The translations under genes and the position numbers were made by a program. The notes under the pieces were generated by a model. That model did not search any database. It was not told where the DNA came from and was given only the letters and a program-made list of their open reading frames with translations. A DNA stretch of 64,000 bases from Berberis thunbergii (lineage: Eukaryota > Streptophyta > Magnoliopsida > Ranunculales > Berberidaceae): the NCBI GenBank assembly GCA_003290165.1, contig QNQO01006267.1, forward strand, positions 62,001 through 126,000. The letters run 5' to 3'. Positions 1 through 10,400 of this stretch are shown here, in pieces (the first letter of the stretch is position 1; each line of letters opens with the position of its first letter).

Positions 1-790
1 GAGTCGAGAGACTATATCTTCAACTCTTTGAGTGATGGGTAGGGAGGGTTGCAGAAAGGGTATGAGGAGGTGTTTGGTGTGTCACAAGCGTATGGTAGAT
101 TAGTGGAGGAAGTGAAGGGGAGTGGGAAAATGTAATTGAAGAGGAAGAAGAGAGTGGTGAGCAGAGAGTATTGGGGTTCTCATTGTTGTTGATGGTGTTT
201 CAGTATTGGAAGAGGTGTCTTGCACACTCTCTCTTATCAACCACGTGCACCACAACATGTCCTGGCGCAGGCCTAGCATGGATGCCTGGCTCTTTAGATT
301 GATTGAAATGACAATAAGCTATAGGGCTGAAAATCGACCTCACCGTTCAATTTCAAGCTGAAATCATCAACCAAACCGATGAGGTCAGTTTAAAAAATGT
401 TCAAACTGAACTGAACCGTATTCTTTATGAACCGAGCCGAACCAAAGGGTTTTGGTTTGTTCGATTTGTTCGGTTTACAAAACCAATTAATGGAGAACCA
501 GAATAAAAAAAATATAAGAAGAAAGAAAGATCATGAATAGAGGAGAGAGTGCAAAAAAAACAGTGTTAAAGAAGTACGACTAACTGACTTGCTTTTGTTT
601 TTTGCAAAGAGAGAGATGGGTGATCTTTTGTTTTTTGGAAAGAGAAAGAGATGAGTGACTGGATGGTCGGGTAGGAAATGGGTAATTGTGAAGTTTGATT
701 TGAGGATAAAGAGAATGGTGACTAAGAGTAGCCACTTATGAGGTGAAATGTGATGAACTGGAAACATCACATAATGCCTTGTCCTAAAAG
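1..790. other. Non-coding DNA left of the first hAT element
   Basis: I see no supportable gene. The first 200 bases are purine-rich. From about 330 to 500 the sequence is dense in short CCGAACC/GGTTTGG words, and similar words recur at 2440-2610 beyond the hAT insertion. The two blocks may therefore be parts of one older degenerate repeat that the hAT element split. I could not find convincing terminal repeats for it. Confidence 0.4.
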
Positions 791-1048
791 TTCATTTTTA
801 GGGATGGCAGTGGGGCGGATTTTCACGGATATCCGCCCCACCCAATCCGTTTGGGGCGGTTTTGGATATGGCTGAATGGATTTTCGGGTGGTTTCGGGTA
901 TCCAAAAAATATCCGTTCATTATTCGGGGCGGATACGGATTTGGCCATATCCGCCCCGCGGATATCCGTTTAGTTAAAAATTACTAAAATACCCTCGAAT
1001 AATTAGTGAAATTACAAGTATAAAATAGAATTCCCTCACCTCACTCAC

Positions 1049-1250
1049 GTTCACTCACATTCTCCCCCTCTCACTCACATTCTCCCCCTCTCTCTGTCTC
1101 TCAAGGCGATTAGCGGCTCCCCGCCTCCCCCCCTCACCCACATTCTCCCCCTCTCTCTGTCTCTCACAGCGATTAGCAGCTCCCCGCCTCCCCCCCTCAC
1201 CCACATTCTCCCCCTCTCTGTCTCACAGCGATTAGCGGAGGCGAAGGCCG
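1049..1250. repeat. ~63-bp CT-rich tandem repeat inside the hAT element
   Basis: About three copies of a ~63-bp unit begin near 1075, 1139 and 1202. Each has a CACATTCTCCCCCTCTC stretch, a CGATTAGCRGCTCC core and a C-rich tail. They sit just inside the left end of the hAT element. No gene signal is present. Confidence 0.75.
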
Positions 1251-1253
1251 AGG

Positions 1254-1312
1254 CCGTGGCGGAGGCGGAAGCGGAGGCGGAAGCGGAGGCGAAGCCCGAA
1301 GCCCGAAGGGCC
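1254..1312. repeat. GGCGGA/GGCGAA hexanucleotide-like array
   Basis: A short imperfect array of GCGGAG/GCGAAG words inside the hAT element. Its translations are runs of Ala-Glu or Ala-Ser, which I treat as composition artefacts. Confidence 0.7.
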
Positions 1313-1439
1313 GAAGCTCGAAGGGTCGTCTTCGTCCTTCTTCTCCTTCTCACAGACCCTCGAAGACGAATCCTCCCTTCTTCTGCTGAGATTTCGCAAG
1401 GAAGCCCGAGATCCTCCTTGCTCCCTGCTCCCCTCACGC

Positions 1440-1595
1440 CGCGAGACCCGCGAGATGCCGAGATCCTCCTTGCTCCCTGCTCGCTGCTCCCCTCAAGGGT
1501 TTCCTCCTCTAGATCAAGATCCTCCTCTAGATCGAGATCCTCCTTGCTCCCTGCTCGCTGCTCCCCTCAAGGGTTTCCTCCTCTAGATCAAGATC
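1440..1595. repeat. ~70-bp tandem duplication in the hAT interior
   Basis: The block beginning GATCCTCCTTGCTCCCTGCT occurs near 1460 and again near 1537. Each copy is followed by CGCTGCTCCCCTCAAGGG and a TTTCCTCCTCTAGATC tail. It leads directly into the GATC-rich array. Confidence 0.7.
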
Positions 1596-1830
1596 TGATC
1601 CGATCGAGATCAAGATCAAGATCAAGATCTGATCGAGATCGAGATCAAGATCAAGATCTGATATGATCTGATCGAGATCGAGATCAAGATCAAGATCCAG
1701 ATCTGATCTGATCGAGATCAAGATCTGATGATCTGATCGAGATCGAGATCAAGATCTGATGATCTGATCTGATCTGATCGAGATCAAGATCTGATCGAGA
1801 TCAAGATCTGATCGAGATCCAGATCTGATC
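1575..1830. repeat. GATC-rich microsatellite (GATCAA/GATCTGATC)
   Basis: About 255 bp are built from GATCAAGATC, GATCGAGATC and GATCTGATC words. They give Arg/Ser or Asp/Leu dipeptide-like translations on the two strands. Shorter GATC words continue to ~2040, mixed with T runs. Confidence 0.8.
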
Positions 1831-2629
1831 GATATTTTTTTGAATTTGTTGTATTTTTTTTAGATCGAGGACTCAGATCTGATCAAATTTTTTTTTTTTT
1901 GATCTGATCAAGATCATGATCTGATCTGATATCAGAGATCTTCGATTTATTTGTAATATGTTGTAATTTGTTTTTTGAATTTGTTGTATTTTTTTAGATC
2001 AGGTGGTTCAGATCTGATCTTTAGATCGAATGTATTTTTTTTTTTTTTTTTGTAATTTGTTGTATTTTTTTTTTTTTTGTATGTATAAGTAAATCTGTTT
2101 TTTATTTCGGGTTAAATGGGCGGGGCGGATATCCGCCTATCTGAATGGGTCGGGGATGGTTTTTAAAAAAATGATAAACGAATATGCGGGGCGGTTTCGG
2201 GGACCCGAAATCTTTCGCGGGGCGGGGATGGATTTGCTCAAATCCGCCCCAATCCGCCCCGTTGCCATCCCTATTCATTTTAGGAAGCCATAATGAGGGA
2301 GAGTGGTGAGGATAAGACTAGGTGTACTTTTTTTTATTGTTTTTGTTGAGAAGGTAAAAAGTAAAGATTATAATATATTTTTTGTATTTTCAAAGTCAAA
2401 CCTTATAATATTTTTATACTATAAAAAGTATATATAAAGCATTTCGGTACGGTTTTTTTGGTTTTATTGAATTCAAAACTGAAAACCGAATCGTGCTTAT
2501 CGGTTTTGCAATTTTCTAAATTGAATCGAATCATATTTGTAAAAATTGAATCAAATTTGTCGGTTTGGTTTGGTTCGATTTGGTCAGTTTGATCGATTAT
2601 TTGTTTAATCATAGTCAGTTAACAATATT

Positions 2630-2676
2630 GGTCCTACTAAATAACACCACCACTTATACTAATGAACACCACCACT
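2630..2676 (+). repeat. Left terminal inverted repeat of the MULE
   Basis: Begins GGTCCTACTAAATAAC and pairs with the right end at 7338-7385, with a one-base indel near the tip and a few mismatches. Confidence 0.8.
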
Positions 2677-2739
2677 ACTTTATTTATTTTACTTTTGAAC
2701 CCATTGAAGGATATCACCACTATATAAACAAAAAACCCT

Positions 2740-3200
2740 AACCCTACCCCTAACCTTATTTTTCTCCTTTCTTCCTTTCTTTTCCACAACCATCACCTTT
2801 TCTCCTCGTCTTCCTCTCTTCCCCTTCACCCCACCGCCTTGCCACCTCATCCTCCTCCCCTTGATCCCACCATTTCCCCATCGCCACCTACTCCTCCCCT
2901 TCACCCCATCCTTTTTTTCCCCTTCACCCCATCACATCGCCATCGCCCCCACATCCTTCACCCCACCACCTCCCCATCGCCACCTCCTCCTCCTCCTCCC
3001 CTTGATCCCACCACCTTACCACTTCATCCTTCTTCTCCTATTCCCCTTCACCCCACCACCTCGCCACCTCATCCTCCTCCTCTTTCTCACCCACCACCTT
3101 ACCACCTCTTCTCCTCCTCCCCTCACCACCATAACCTCGCCACCTCTCCTCCTCCTCCCCTTCACCACCACCACCTTGCAACCGCCACCTCCTCCCAATT
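2740..3200. repeat. C-rich low-complexity subterminal arm of the MULE
   Basis: Imperfect CACCACCTCATCCTCCTCCCC-like repetition gives long Pro/His/Leu-rich pseudo-ORFs in several frames. The complementary G-rich counterpart lies at 7000-7290, inside the other end, which fits a long diverged inverted repeat. AAACCCTAACCCTAC at ~2730 is telomere-like but short. Confidence 0.65.
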
Positions 3201-3839
3201 TCTTATTCTTTTCAGGGTTTTTCTTGTATTCTTCTTCTCCTTTTTTGTTTTTTTTTGCCCTGTTTTTTTTTCATACGCCCTCATGGCGGTTTCTACAAGT
3301 GTGGAAACCACACTGACCGAAATCTCCGCGAAGGCAAAAAAATTGTCAATGGTGCAACAAGAACACAATTACCGCTTCAGTTTGTAAAACGTACGCAAGG
3401 TGCTCTCGAATCTCTCATATCGATGGGGCAACAAGTAAACAGTTACCGCCTCATGCAGAAAACATTATTTGCGACTGTAAATGTTGATCCTGTTGATAGC
3501 CAATTGTAAATGTTGGTGTCTGATCCGAGATGCCCATATGTTTAGTTTGTATGTCTAGGAATTGTAAATGTTGTTGTCTGATCTGAGATGCCCATATGTT
3601 TAGTTTGTAAATATGGGAATTTTCTGATGCTAGTTATATAATGCAGTTAAGAATTTTGTGAGTATTTGCAATTTCATTTTCATTGCTTATAATATTTTCA
3701 TACATATTATATAGAAACTCAACAAAACACTTTCATTTGCATATTCGTTTGGCAAAATATTTTATTTTTTCCCTTCAAATTCTGGCTTTTAATTTCTGCT
3801 CAAGACTTCAACTACCAAAATGAATATAATAGGGGAGTG

Positions 3840-6175
3840 GGGGTCTCCCTATCTAAGACCTCTCGAGAATTTCAAAATAACCCTTGTAAGTGCCCTAAAG
3901 CTTAAGAGTTTGTAACCAAACGCAGCGGCTCATGCGGCACTATCCAAAATGCCTACAAAGACTAGGACGCAATGGCTCGTGCAAGAATAAGACATCCTCG
4001 TAGCGACCGTTGCATTTTGAGCAAAAACCTGACTTTGTCCTTCTTCTTTTTTTGATTATTTTTTGTATTTTAATCTTTTTTTCATTTTTTTTTCAATTCC
4101 TATGGGTACATATTTAATTTATTGCTAAACCGCATTTTTTTACCTTCTTAACTAAGAGTATTCAAAAGTGAGATTTAGCAATAAATCAAATATGTCATTA
4201 CTATAGCAAATCCATATAAATTGAAAATAAGCTAAAAAAAAGTTCAAATACAAAAAATCAAAAAAATGGACAGAGTATTTTCTGTCCAAACGCAACGACC
4301 AATGCGAAAACAGACTATGTCCAAATTTGCAATTTTTGTATTTGAAGCTCTTTTGGTTTTTTCAAATCCTATGGGTTTGCTACAATTTTTGACATATTTG
4401 ATCAATTGCTAAACCTTACTTTTAAATACCCCAACTTGAGAAGGTCAATACTGTAGCAAACTCATAGGAATTTTAAAAAATGAAAAAAAAATTCAAATAC
4501 AAAAAATAGGACAGAGTCTGGTTTCTGTCCGAACGCAGCGATCACTGTGAGGAAATTATTCATGTCTCAGCGGCCGCTGCATTTGGACAGAAAATAGCCA
4601 TTGTTCATTTTTTTATTTTTTTTATTTGAATCTTTTTTTTTTCATTTTTTTCAATTCCTATAGGTTTGTTGTATTGTTAAACCTCACTTTTGAATACCCA
4701 ACTTCAAAAGGTCAAATGTGTGATTTAACAATAAATTAAATATGTCAATACTGTAGCAAATTCGTAGGAATTAAAAAAAATCAAAAAAATTAAATTCAAA
4801 AAAATAAAAAAAAATGACAAAATCTGATTTCTATCTGAACACAGTCGGTGCGAAGATATTTATTCCTATCACAGCGGCAGCTGCGTTTGGACAAAAAACA
4901 AAATTTGTCCATTATTTTTATTTTTTGTATTTGAATCTTTTTTTATTTTTCAATTCTTATGGGTTTGATATAGTATTTAGAGGATGGGCACGGTCCGAAT
5001 CAATTCCAAATTTGAAAAAAACCTAACTCGAACTGTTTAAATTTAACGGATCTAATCCAGCCCGGATTCCCTCATTTTAAACGACCAAACCTAACTCAAA
5101 CCGTTTAGATAGATTTGTGGTTCCAGGTTTTGGATTCCATGCTCTTACTTTTCCTGATCCCACATGACCACATACCACTTGTGGGCAGCTTTGGAAATTA
5201 CAGGAAAATTATTGGAAGAAACCAGACACACAAACAATGGTTCAGCAGAGAAAATCCAGTTATTTTTCTCCCAATCAATCACTCACACACTCACTCTTCC
5301 TCTTGTTCAATTTCCAAAAGCCACAAAATTGTGAATCGAAGAAATCACATAAATATCAAATTTTATCTAACAATGATACTTACCAATTTACAAAGAAATC
5401 TGAAAATATTGTAAGAAAAGAACAATACAATTCAATTCAATCCAATTTATCTTTATCTTTATCAAGATAATAAGAACATATTCTATCTTTATATCTATTA
5501 TAACTAACAATGGATCTTGATGTGAACGAGGTGCCTTAATCAATTCCAAAGCTAAGCTAGCTCCACCAAGATTGTCAAACAAAGGCAGCATCGACATGTA
5601 CAAAACAACAATCTGCACATAACAAACAAACCCCATCATCAAAACACTCACACAGATCAAATAACAACATCAATTATAAACAAAAGGGTCCTTTAACATG
5701 GAAAAACTTACCCAACAATCCAAACAACACCACCAACAATTGAAACAATCCAGCAACCATACCCCACACTTCTTCACAATTTGGTGGGTCTTCTCATCAT
5801 TCCTCCAAACCCTAAACTTCTAAACACACTATTCTTGCACAACTCATTCATTCATTCATGGAACTTCCAGAGCTCAAACGGTTTGGTCTGGCTTGAATAA
5901 GCAATTCCTTGACCTGTTTGCCCACCCCTAACAGTATTGACATATTATATTTATTGTTAAACCCATTTTTAAACACCCTAACTTGAGAATGTTAAAAGTG
6001 AGATTTAACAATAAATCAAATATGTCAATATTGTACAAACCCATAGGAATTGAAAAAAAAAATCAAATAAAAAAAATAAAAAAATGGACAGATAGCTTTT
6101 GCCCAAAACGCAGTGATTTCTACGAGGATGATCTTGTCCTCGCACGAGCTGTTGCGTTTTGGGCAAAAACCTGAC
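3840..6175. repeat. Tandem palindromic modules inside the MULE
   Basis: About four modules of roughly 270 bp follow each other (near 4030-4300, 4305-4545, 4565-4845, and 4865-6110 with an insertion). In each, CAATTCCTATGGGTTTG, ATTTATTGCTAAACC and a short spacer are followed by their near-reverse complements, GTTTAGCAATAAATC and CAAACCCATAGGAATTG. The modules are separated by TGTCCRAACGCAGCGA-type junctions. Outer blocks at 3920-4035 and 6100-6175 both contain CAAAAACCTGACT. Each module could form a long hairpin. No protein is encoded. Confidence 0.7.
4978..5930. mobile_element. Nested non-autonomous hAT-like element, 953 bp
   Basis: The left end is TAGAGGATGGGCACGG; the right end, reverse-complemented, is TAGGGGTGGGCAAACAGG. 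The flanking octamers are ATAGTATT (4970-4977) and ACAGTATT (5931-5938), an 8-bp target duplication with one mismatch. Removing the element rejoins the two halves of a palindromic module, which independently supports the boundaries. Subterminal AACCTAACTC/AAACCGTTTAG words are repeated in inverted form. There is no transposase ORF. Confidence 0.75.
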
Positions 6176-6513
6176 TATGTATCAAACAATTGCAGAATTT
6201 CTGCGATTTGTAAGATCGCGTCTGCATCCATTTACTGCAACCTTTATTATTGGACTCGTTTTTGCCACTGCGTTTGAGTATCTCATGGAATTATTTCTAC
6301 TTTTTCCTTTGTCTATGAGATTCAAGAAGCCTTTTAGGAAGTGCTAATGCATACTTTAAAAAATCTCCATGGTTGCATAATCACAAGAAAATTACTTGGG
6401 AAGATAAATAAAATTGCTTGTGAAGACAAATAGAATTGATTAGAAAGACAAATAGAGTTGCTTGAGAAACAAAATAGAATTTATTGGCAAGACAAATGTC
6501 ATTTAAGTTGAGC

Positions 6514-6523
6514 ACTATAAAAG
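6514..6523 (+). promoter_or_regulatory. TATA box upstream of the acidic ORF in the MULE
   Basis: CTATAAAAGG lies about 41 nt before the ATG at 6564. That leaves room for a start site near 6545 and a short leader. Upstream (6410-6505) are three to four imperfect repeats of an AAGACAAATAGAATTG-like word. Confidence 0.45.
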
Positions 6524-6563
6524 GGGAGTAGTTTATTATTATTCATCACCAATTCAAGAAAAG

Positions 6564-6875
6564 ATGAAGAGAAAAAGGTCAATGTTCATAGAAGAAAATT
6601 CAGATGAAAAATGGGATGAATTCAGTGATCCGGAAGACGACTCTATCTAGTATGAGGACCCCCACTCATCGTCTTCAAATGATGAGGAAGAAGGACGGTC
6701 AAATGAGGAAGAAGACGGTGAATCATCATCATTCTCTGACAATGATGATGGTGACTACAACTCCGACGAAGAGAATCGTGAACGTCATCCCTTCAAAAAC
6801 TTTGTTGATCGTCTCCAGACAATTAGATGTATATTTTTAATATTTTCAAATATTAATGGAACATCTAATGTTTGA
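6564..6875 (+). pseudogene. Acidic Ser/Asp/Glu-rich ORF with an internal stop, possibly captured
   Basis: From ATG 6564 the frame begins MKRKRSMFIEENSDEKWDEF and is interrupted by TAG at 6648-6650. It then stays open, in a strongly acidic Ser-rich stretch, to TGA at 6873-6875. A GT donor may end the real exon earlier. The TATA box and the non-repetitive composition set it apart from the rest of the element. I do not recognise the family. A host gene fragment captured by the MULE is an inference from context; an unrelated low-complexity ORF remains possible. Confidence 0.4.
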
Positions 6876-6999
6876 TGTTTGTTTGTTTTAGTGTTTTTGT
6901 AATGTAAATTTTTTTTGTATTTCTAAAATTTCAACTTGTGTTTGTTAATTCATGACATTTTGTTGTGAAGACAGTAAGAGACGAAGAAGAAGAAAATAA

Positions 7000-7385
7000 G
7001 ATAGGAGAAGAAAAAAAACACATAAGAGAAAGGGAGGGAGAGATGAGGAGGTGGAGAAGGTCGGCAGTGTGGTGGTGTGGCTGATGGTGGCGAGGTGGTG
7101 ATGGTTATTGATGGAGAATAGAGGGAGAGGGGAGAAGAATGGGAAAGAGGGTGAGAGGAGGTAGAGGATGTCGGTGGTGTAGTAGTTCGATTGATGGTTG
7201 CAGGGTGGTGGTGCAGTGGTGACAGTGTAATGGAGAAGATAGGGAGAGGGAAGAAGAGAGGAAAAGGAGTTTGGATTTTTTTTTCTTTTTATAAGTGGTG
7301 TCCTTCAGTAGTGGTGGTGTCTTTCAGAAAGTAGGGAATTGGTGGTGTCCATCAGTATAAGTGGTGATGTTATTTAAAAGCAACC
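7000..7385. repeat. G-rich subterminal arm and right terminal repeat of the MULE
   Basis: The region is rich in GGTGGTG words and ends in the inverted partner of the left end (7338-7385, final bases GCAACC). It is followed at once by the right AACAATATT duplication. Confidence 0.7.
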
Positions 7386-7439
7386 AACAATATTTTGCAT
7401 CTTCAACTTATAACACCATAGGCAATATTCACATTCCAA

Positions 7440-7781
7440 ATTAGATACGTACCAAGACCTCATGTCAGAAATCAATGAATAACAACTTAATTATTGCATA
7501 TATGAAGTTATGATGAAGAGCACGAACGCAGCAATCCTCACGAACCATAGTCTTCCACCTCCAGAGCTTTTCTCTGAGAAAAATAGGTTTAAAGTAGGAC
7601 ATCAACCATATATATAGAAGCCTAATTCAATTATTAGCCCATCATCAATAATAAAGTTATAGTGGGGCTTAATAATCACAACTAATCGAGTCTAATCAAA
7701 CACCACTCACCTATAGTTCGACAGTCTACAAATTATAATAATATGAACTATGTACGTCCACCTTAAGGAAATTTTCTAACA
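7440..7781 (-). repeat. 3' LTR of the first copia element (degraded)
   Basis: Shares CACCTATAGTTCGACARTCT, CACCTTAAGGAAATTTTCTA and CATGTCAGWAATCAATGAAT with the LTR at 13395-13891. It lacks the central ~100-bp segment of that copy. The end against the internal region is intact (…CTAACA); the outer edge is uncertain. Confidence 0.8.
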
Positions 7782-7792
7782 ATCTCCCACTT
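7782..7792 (-). other. Polypurine tract of the first copia element
   Basis: On the minus strand AAGTGGGAGAT abuts the LTR start TGTTAG, where plus-strand DNA priming occurs in LTR retrotransposons. Confidence 0.65.
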
Positions 7793-8218
7793 AGACTACA
7801 TAGATCATCCATAGATTATACATTGTAAAACTTTATGAGCTCAAAACTTGACCGTCAAGAGTTGTGAATGTCGTTCCAAAACAATTCGTTCCATTGAAAA
7901 TATCAATATAGGATCATAGCGAACTTCGCCACATTTATCATAGTTGGCCCATCCATGGTCATTAATATCAATACAATCAATGACATAGATCAAAGTATGA
8001 ATGTGTAGTATGAAAATGACATGTAATGTGATCCCTGATCATGTCCATTTTCAATTGGTCCTACCTTATGATTCAAAATAGAATTGTATTATTTTACTTA
8101 ATCAAACTGTATATGCGCAACCATAATTGAAAACGTATAAACTTTATTTCAAAATCATTAGTCAAATGTAATGATAACTATGAGTTCATCAAACATAACA
8201 AAATCTTACAAACTCTCA

Positions 8219-8950
8219 CTAATTAGGTACATCACAACGACTAACCACTCTCATACGAGTAACATACTCTTTGAAAACTTTAGGTAATAAGCCCTTAGTA
8301 AGCAGATCCTCAATCATGAGAGCTCTATTAATGTGCTCAACTGCAATTTGATGAATTCGAACTCTTTGTTTGACAATAAGATATTTAATGTCAGTGTAGT
8401 TTGACGCTCCGGAAGTCTTGTCATTTATTGAAATAAAAACAGTGGCTTTATTATCACAATAGATCTTCAATGGTTTCTCAATGAAACTCATTACGTGAAG
8501 CTCTGGAATGAAGTTTCGTAACCACAATGCATGATTTGATGCCTCATGGTAAGCAACATACTCGATTTCCATCGTTGATGAATCAATGAGTTGTTGTTTG
8601 ACACTTTTCCAAGAAATTGCACCACCGACTAGCATGAAAATATAAAATGATGTAGATTGTTTAGTATCAAGGCAATCCGCAAAGTCTGAATCGGAATACC
8701 CAACCACTTGTAAGTGATCAAATTTCCTATATGTGAAGATAAATTCTTTTGTTCTTTGCAAATATCGCATTATTCTTTTATTCACTTTGCAATGATCCAT
8801 GCATGTATCTTTCGAAATATCTGTCAAGCATACCAATTGCGTATAAAATATCTTGACGCCTACAAATATGAGTATACATAAGACTCCCCAAAATAGATGC
8901 ATAAGGGATATCTTTCATTTGTGCATTCTCTTGATCATTTTTTGGGCTTT
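8219..8950 (-). pseudogene. Copia RNase H domain remnant
   Basis: The longest open piece of this element (8219-8902). It contains the copia RNase H landmarks YSDSDFADC, GGAISWKS, a STMEIEYVA segment (Glu-Tyr core), CDNKA and DLLTKGLLP. It follows the reverse transcriptase and ends near the purine tract, as expected. The frame breaks upstream near 8905. No function is expected. Confidence 0.85.
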
Positions 8951-9745
8951 AGAGCAAATTTAACTTATCACCCTTAGCAATTGGTGCATCACCTAGTTTA
9001 CAATTATGTATGTCAAATCTATTTAGCACTCGTTCGACATAAGCCTTTTGTGATAAGCCAACGTGATCTGTCATGATAAATCTTTATGCTTGCCACAAAA
9101 GATGTTTCACCAAGATCTTTCATTTCAAAACTCTTTGAAAGAAATTTCTTGTTCTCATGCAGCAAGCCTATGTCACTACTAGTTAGTAGGATATCATCAA
9201 CATATAATATCAGAAAAACAAATTTGTTTCTACTAATCTTACGATAAACACATTGATCAACCGGATTTTTCTCAAAACCGAATAAGGAAATTATTTTATC
9301 AAACTTTTTACACCATTGATGAGATGTATGTTTTAAGTCGTAGATGAATTTCTGTAATTTACAAACTTTATGTTATGAGTTTTTAATATCAAAAACATGT
9401 GGTTGCTTCATATAAATAGTTTTTACAACATTTCCATTCAGAAATGCAGTCTTAACATCCATCTGATGGAGCTCTAAATCATAATGAGCTATAAGGGCCA
9501 TAATAATTCTAAAAAATCTTCCGTTGAAACTGGAGAGAAAGTCTCTTTATAATCAATACCTTCATTTTGAGTAAAGCTTTTAGCAATAAGACGTGACTTA
9601 TATCTTTAGATGTTGCCTTTGGAATCTCGTTTGACTTCAAAAACTCATCTGCATCCAATTAGTTTCACATTCTTAGGCAACTCGACAATATCCAAACGTC
9701 ATTGTCCTTCATAGATTTTAACTCGTCTAACACAATATTCATTCA
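8950..9745 (-). pseudogene. Copia reverse transcriptase remnant
   Basis: The catalytic motif YVDD is encoded at 9193-9204 (LILYVDDILL context). The domain is spread over several frames and has no long ORF. Flanking pieces match the expected order: a linker upstream and RNase H downstream. Confidence 0.75.
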
Positions 9746-9747
9746 AT

Positions 9748-10400
9748 CTAAACATTGAACATTTTATTTGGCTCGAAGGAAAGTGATTGGATCATTTCCA
9801 TTCCTATATCAAACTCATGTTCATCGAGATAAACTACATAATCATCTGAAATAGAATATCTCCTCTCTCCATTGGATCTTCTTATTGGCACTTGTAATTG
9901 GGAAGGTTGAGATTCTTTTAGATTAGAATATTGCAATCCAAGAATATCTTTGTGATTTGCATCTGCATCCTGCTCAAGAACAGGCATGACCACGTTAATA
10001 GGTTGAATATTCATCATAGGAATGTCAACACGTTCTTTTTCAAAACTAATATTTTTTATTATGTACTTCCATTATTCTCATTAGCCTCAATAAATTTAGC
10101 ATTATTCATCTCAATTAAGGTATTAGTAGAGGGACAACTGAACACCCCCAAATATGTAAGTGTCGAATGCTAGAACGTCTACCAGTATAGCTCATATGGG
10201 GTTTATTTGACTGCTTTACTGGGTACTCTACTAAGGATATAAATTGCAGTCTTTAGTGTCTCTCCCCAAGAGACTTTGGCAAGGTAGAACGATAAATCAT
10301 ACACCATGTCTTTTAGGGTATGATTCGTCTCTCAAATACACCATTTTGACGTGGTGTCCCTGACATGATGTACTAAGGGACGATGCAACATTCATATAAG
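9748..10400 (-). pseudogene. Copia integrase C-terminus and linker remnant
   Basis: From 10400 down to ~10130 the minus strand gives GTPRQNGVFERR, DMV-type and LPKSLGE segments, typical of the catalytic-Glu end of copia integrases, with stops in between. The piece at 9748-10017 is the variable linker before reverse transcriptase. The GG-E-type core is frameshifted. Confidence 0.7.

Larger units (their letters stand above)
799..2273. mobile_element. Non-autonomous hAT-type DNA transposon, 1475 bp
   Basis: The element starts TAGGGATGGCAGTGGGGCGG, and the reverse complement of its end reads TAGGGATGGCAACGGGGCGG: terminal inverted repeats of about 23 bp with two mismatches. It is flanked by a perfect 8-bp target duplication, TTCATTTT, at 791-798 and 2274-2281. 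An 8-bp duplication with a TAGGG-type terminus is characteristic of the hAT superfamily. Subterminal regions repeat GGGGCGGATATCCGC words. There is no transposase. The interior is low-complexity arrays, so long ORFs there are composition artefacts. The intact duplication suggests a fairly recent insertion. Confidence 0.9.
2630..7385. mobile_element. Mutator-like element (MULE), non-autonomous, 4756 bp
   Basis: Both ends begin GGT when read inward. They share TAAATAACAYCACCACTTAT followed by ACTRATGRACACCACCA, as inverted repeats. A perfect 9-bp target duplication, AACAATATT, lies at 2621-2629 and 7386-7394; a 9-bp duplication is the hallmark of Mutator-type transposition. C-rich (left) and G-rich (right) arms extend the inverted similarity well inward, at lower identity. 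I find no MURA-type transposase. The interior holds palindromic modules, a nested hAT element and an acidic ORF. Confidence 0.85.

Noticed and set aside
1075..1721. Long ORFs rich in Ala-Ser, Ala-Glu or Arg-Ser on both strands
   Set aside because: They are translations of microsatellite arrays inside the hAT element; every frame stays open because of composition.
330..2615. A single older element with CCGAACC-rich ends, split by the hAT insertion
   Set aside because: The shared words are short and no matching termini or target duplication could be found.
2725..2755. Telomeric repeat AAACCCTAACCCTACCCCTAA
   Set aside because: Only about three imperfect units; an interstitial telomere tract would need many more.
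2839..3509. Pro/His-rich ORFs resembling extensins
   Set aside because: Low-complexity C-rich MULE arm; three frames give equally long Pro, Leu or Ser-rich products, and there is no signal peptide or gene structure.
4978..5930. Small ORFs at 5115-5660 as host genes
   Set aside because: They lie within a non-autonomous hAT element, lack family features and overlap on both strands.
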